From contig NZ_BAABHK010000018.1 of NCBI RefSeq assembly GCF_039542055.1, positions 164,955 to 228,954 on the forward strand: 64,000 nucleotides of DNA, in the 5' to 3' direction. Under the pieces are notes generated by a model. It saw only the letters and a list, made by a program, of their open reading frames with translations, had not been told where the DNA came from and made no database searches. Made by a program: the position numbers and the translations under genes. Source of the DNA: Actinoallomurus vinaceus. GTDB taxonomy: Bacteria; Actinomycetota; Actinomycetes; Streptosporangiales; Streptosporangiaceae. This document shows positions 62,909-64,000 of this stretch, piece by piece; position 1 is the stretch's first letter, and each line of letters opens with the position of its first letter.

Positions 62909-63370
62909 ATGACGGATCCGCGCTGGCGCGAGCTTTCTCCTGCCGATCCGGTCATGGTGCGCGCCGCGCGGGCGCACCTGACGGGAGAGTTCTCCCGCGG
63001 TGTCGACCGGCTGATGTGGGAGACCCACGAGCGTCCCCTCGGAGACGTCCAGAGCGTGCGCGCGGTCATCCAGGCCGCGTCCGGCGGGGGCGCGGTGGAC
63101 GTGACCGGTCTCGGGGCCGCGCTGCTGCTCATCCGGGCCATCCGGCTGGACGTCGACCGGCTGGAGTGGGAGCTGCTCGAGTCGGCGCGCGCCGCGGGTC
63201 TGGGCTGGGAGTCGATCGCCGCCGTCATGGACCTCTCGGGAGCGGCCGAGGCGCAGGAGCGACACCGGTGGCTGGACTCACGGCGGGCCGAGCCGGCGGC
63301 ACCGGCCGAGCGCCTCGACCTGTCCGCTCCGGACGGCGTCCCGCGCGCCGAACGCATGCGCCTGCCCTGA
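62909..63370 (+). CDS. Hypothetical protein
   Basis: 153 residues from ATG 62909 (GGAGG nine bases upstream; ATG 62900 three codons earlier is possible but sits on that ribosome site). Soluble, Arg/Ala/Glu-rich, helix-forming (VMVRAARAHLTGEFSRGVDR, LEWELLESARAAGLGWESIA). The latter segment, ending AAVMDLSGAAEAQERHRWL, resembles a small HTH (GWESIAAVMDLSGAAEAQERHR) of actinobacterial regulators, as in proteins where the sequence scans L-W-x-x-I-A. Function unknown. Confidence 0.6.
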   Translation: MTDPRWRELSPADPVMVRAARAHLTGEFSRGVDRLMWETHERPLGDVQSVRAVIQAASGGGAVDVTGLGAALLLIRAIRLDVDRLEWELLESARAAGLGWESIAAVMDLSGAAEAQERHRWLDSRRAEPAAPAERLDLSAPDGVPRAERMRLP

Positions 63371-63392
63371 CGGGGCGCCGCGTTCGGCCCGG

Positions 63393-63635
63393 TCACTCCG
63401 GGCCGCAGGCGGCGGCCCGTTCGAGGAGCACCATGCGCTCGCGATCGTTGCGGGTCAGGGACGCCGCGCGCTCGAACTCGGCACGGGCCTCGTCGCGCCG
63501 GCCGAGCCGCTCCAGGAGGTCACCGCGCACGCTCGGCAGCAGGTGGTACCCCTTCAACGCCGGCTCCCCGGTCAGCCCCTCGACGATCTCCAGGCCACGG
63601 TCGGGGCCGTACGCCGCAACCGGAGTAGCCCTCAA
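63393..63635 (-). pseudogene. C-terminal remnant of an ECF sigma factor (ECF42/SigF-like), truncated by tnpB element
   Basis: About 75 residues: GLEIVEGLTGEPALKGYHLL, then SVRGDLLERLGRRDEARAEF and ERAASLTRNDRERMVLLERA. This matches the C-terminal TPR-like domain characteristic of large ECF sigma factors with SnoaL/TPR extensions. The sigma2/sigma4 regions are missing; the frame instead begins in the tnpB end at about 63610-63632. A gene of normal length would be over 400 residues. Confidence 0.72.
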
Positions 63636-64000
63636 TCAGCTTCTTGGCCGTGAACGGCCGGGCTTGCGGGCCGGGCGTTCACACCTTGTCGCGCTCCCCG
63701 TCGCGGCTGGCTGTCGTGCCGGGGTCGCATCTCCCTTTCCCCTGGTGTTGGGGTCGGGGACGGGCATGCTGACGAATGCCCACGCCACACACGCCCGTTG
63801 CCGGATGTTGGTGGCGGCGATGACGTCGGCGGGGCCAGCGAACCCGCACCGACGACAACAGAAGGTATCCCGATCGGGCCGGTTGGCCCGCCGGGTGTGC
63901 CCGCACCAAGGCACGGGACACCGCTGAGAGGTGTAAGCCGGATCCACCTCCAGAAACGGCACCCCGGCCCGCAGCGCCTTGTACTGGAGGAAGGTACCGA
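63636..64000 (-). CDS. tnpB: TnpB/OrfB (IS200/IS605-IS607 family), partial, runs off the right edge
   Basis: Only the C-terminal 121 residues are visible. FLQYKALRAGVPFLEVDPAY leads into the RuvC-III/zinc region: SQRCPVPWCGH, DRDTFCCRRCGFAGPADVIA, with four Cys in CxxxxC...CxxC spacing and the family Asp/Asn (ADVIAATNI). The transposon-associated TnpB endonuclease is RNA-guided in known cases. The C-terminus after NIRQRACVAW is about 50 residues of GC-rich low-complexity sequence (ATPARQPAATG, CERPARKPG) that overlaps the hairpin. Remaining N-terminal part lies beyond 64000. Confidence 0.85.
   Translation of the reverse strand, partial: GTFLQYKALRAGVPFLEVDPAYTSQRCPVPWCGHTRRANRPDRDTFCCRRCGFAGPADVIAATNIRQRACVAWAFVSMPVPDPNTRGKGDATPARQPAATGSATRCERPARKPGRSRPRS
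63652..63684 (-). ncRNA. Possible omega-RNA/right-end hairpin of the tnpB element
   Basis: GTGAACGGCCGGGC-TTGC-GGGCCGGGCGTTCAC forms an imperfect hairpin just inside the 3' end of tnpB, where omega-RNA (guide RNA scaffold) and right-end hairpins of IS200/IS605 elements lie. The predicted guide would come from flanking sequence near 63620 (the sigma-factor remnant). Confidence 0.35.

Overview
The window is about 70% G+C, uses many GTG and TTG starts, and is dense with actinobacterial families: PP2C/SpoIIE phosphatases, LAL-type LuxR regulators, PF04672 methyltransferases, a TAXI binding protein with a two-component system, CBM2 and GH12 secreted proteins, and class III/IV lanthipeptide synthetases. 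I infer a high-GC filamentous actinomycete, most like Streptosporangiales/Thermomonosporaceae. No rRNA, tRNA or CRISPR array was found. The right edge is cut inside an IS200/IS605-type tnpB.

Layout. 0-2 kb: partial membrane phosphatase and an FAD monooxygenase. 2.0-2.7 kb: a 175-bp-period GC-rich tandem repeat. 2.7-8.1 kb: two tandem paralogous LAL regulators with apparently leaderless starts; a 77-bp duplication covers the promoter of the second. 8.2-11 kb: small secreted and membrane proteins. 11-16.5 kb: NmrA-like protein, zinc metalloprotease, LysR regulator, DEAD-box helicase. 16.6-26 kb: PF04672 methyltransferase, a beta-helix/AAA fusion, TAXI protein with a two-component system, APC permease. 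26-32 kb: SWIM-zinc-finger/large-partner pair and an MFS transporter that seems to start at ATC. 32-38 kb: CBM2 protein, PemK-like protein, TetR-like protein, NmrA remnant, EamA/MarR divergent pair, lipoprotein/OmpA pair. 37.5-43.3 kb: ABC exporter operon, YncE/phosphoesterase, lipoprotein.

Two regions stand out. At 43.5-49.7 kb, two paralogous secreted Vgb-type propeller proteins have twin promoters (TTGAC[AG]-N17-TCTA[TG]T) whose spacers carry the same inverted repeat, typical of a TetR operator. Two paralogous TetR regulators lie directly beside them. At 51.0-56.4 kb there is a RiPP operon: a precursor peptide with a class III-like leader motif (LLTLE) and six D-[ST]-T-W-x-M repeats but no cysteine, then a lyase-kinase-cyclase lanthionine synthetase that keeps apparent zinc ligands, a methyltransferase and an MFS exporter. 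A cysteine-free substrate for a lanthionine synthetase is the strongest candidate for an undescribed system here.

56.4-60.1 kb: three-subunit PaoABC/Yag-type molybdenum hydroxylase with translationally overlapping genes and a small acidic protein. 60.2-62.7 kb: ClpC-like HSP100 ATPase behind a SigB-type promoter. 63.4-64 kb: the C-terminal remnant of an ECF sigma factor abutting tnpB.
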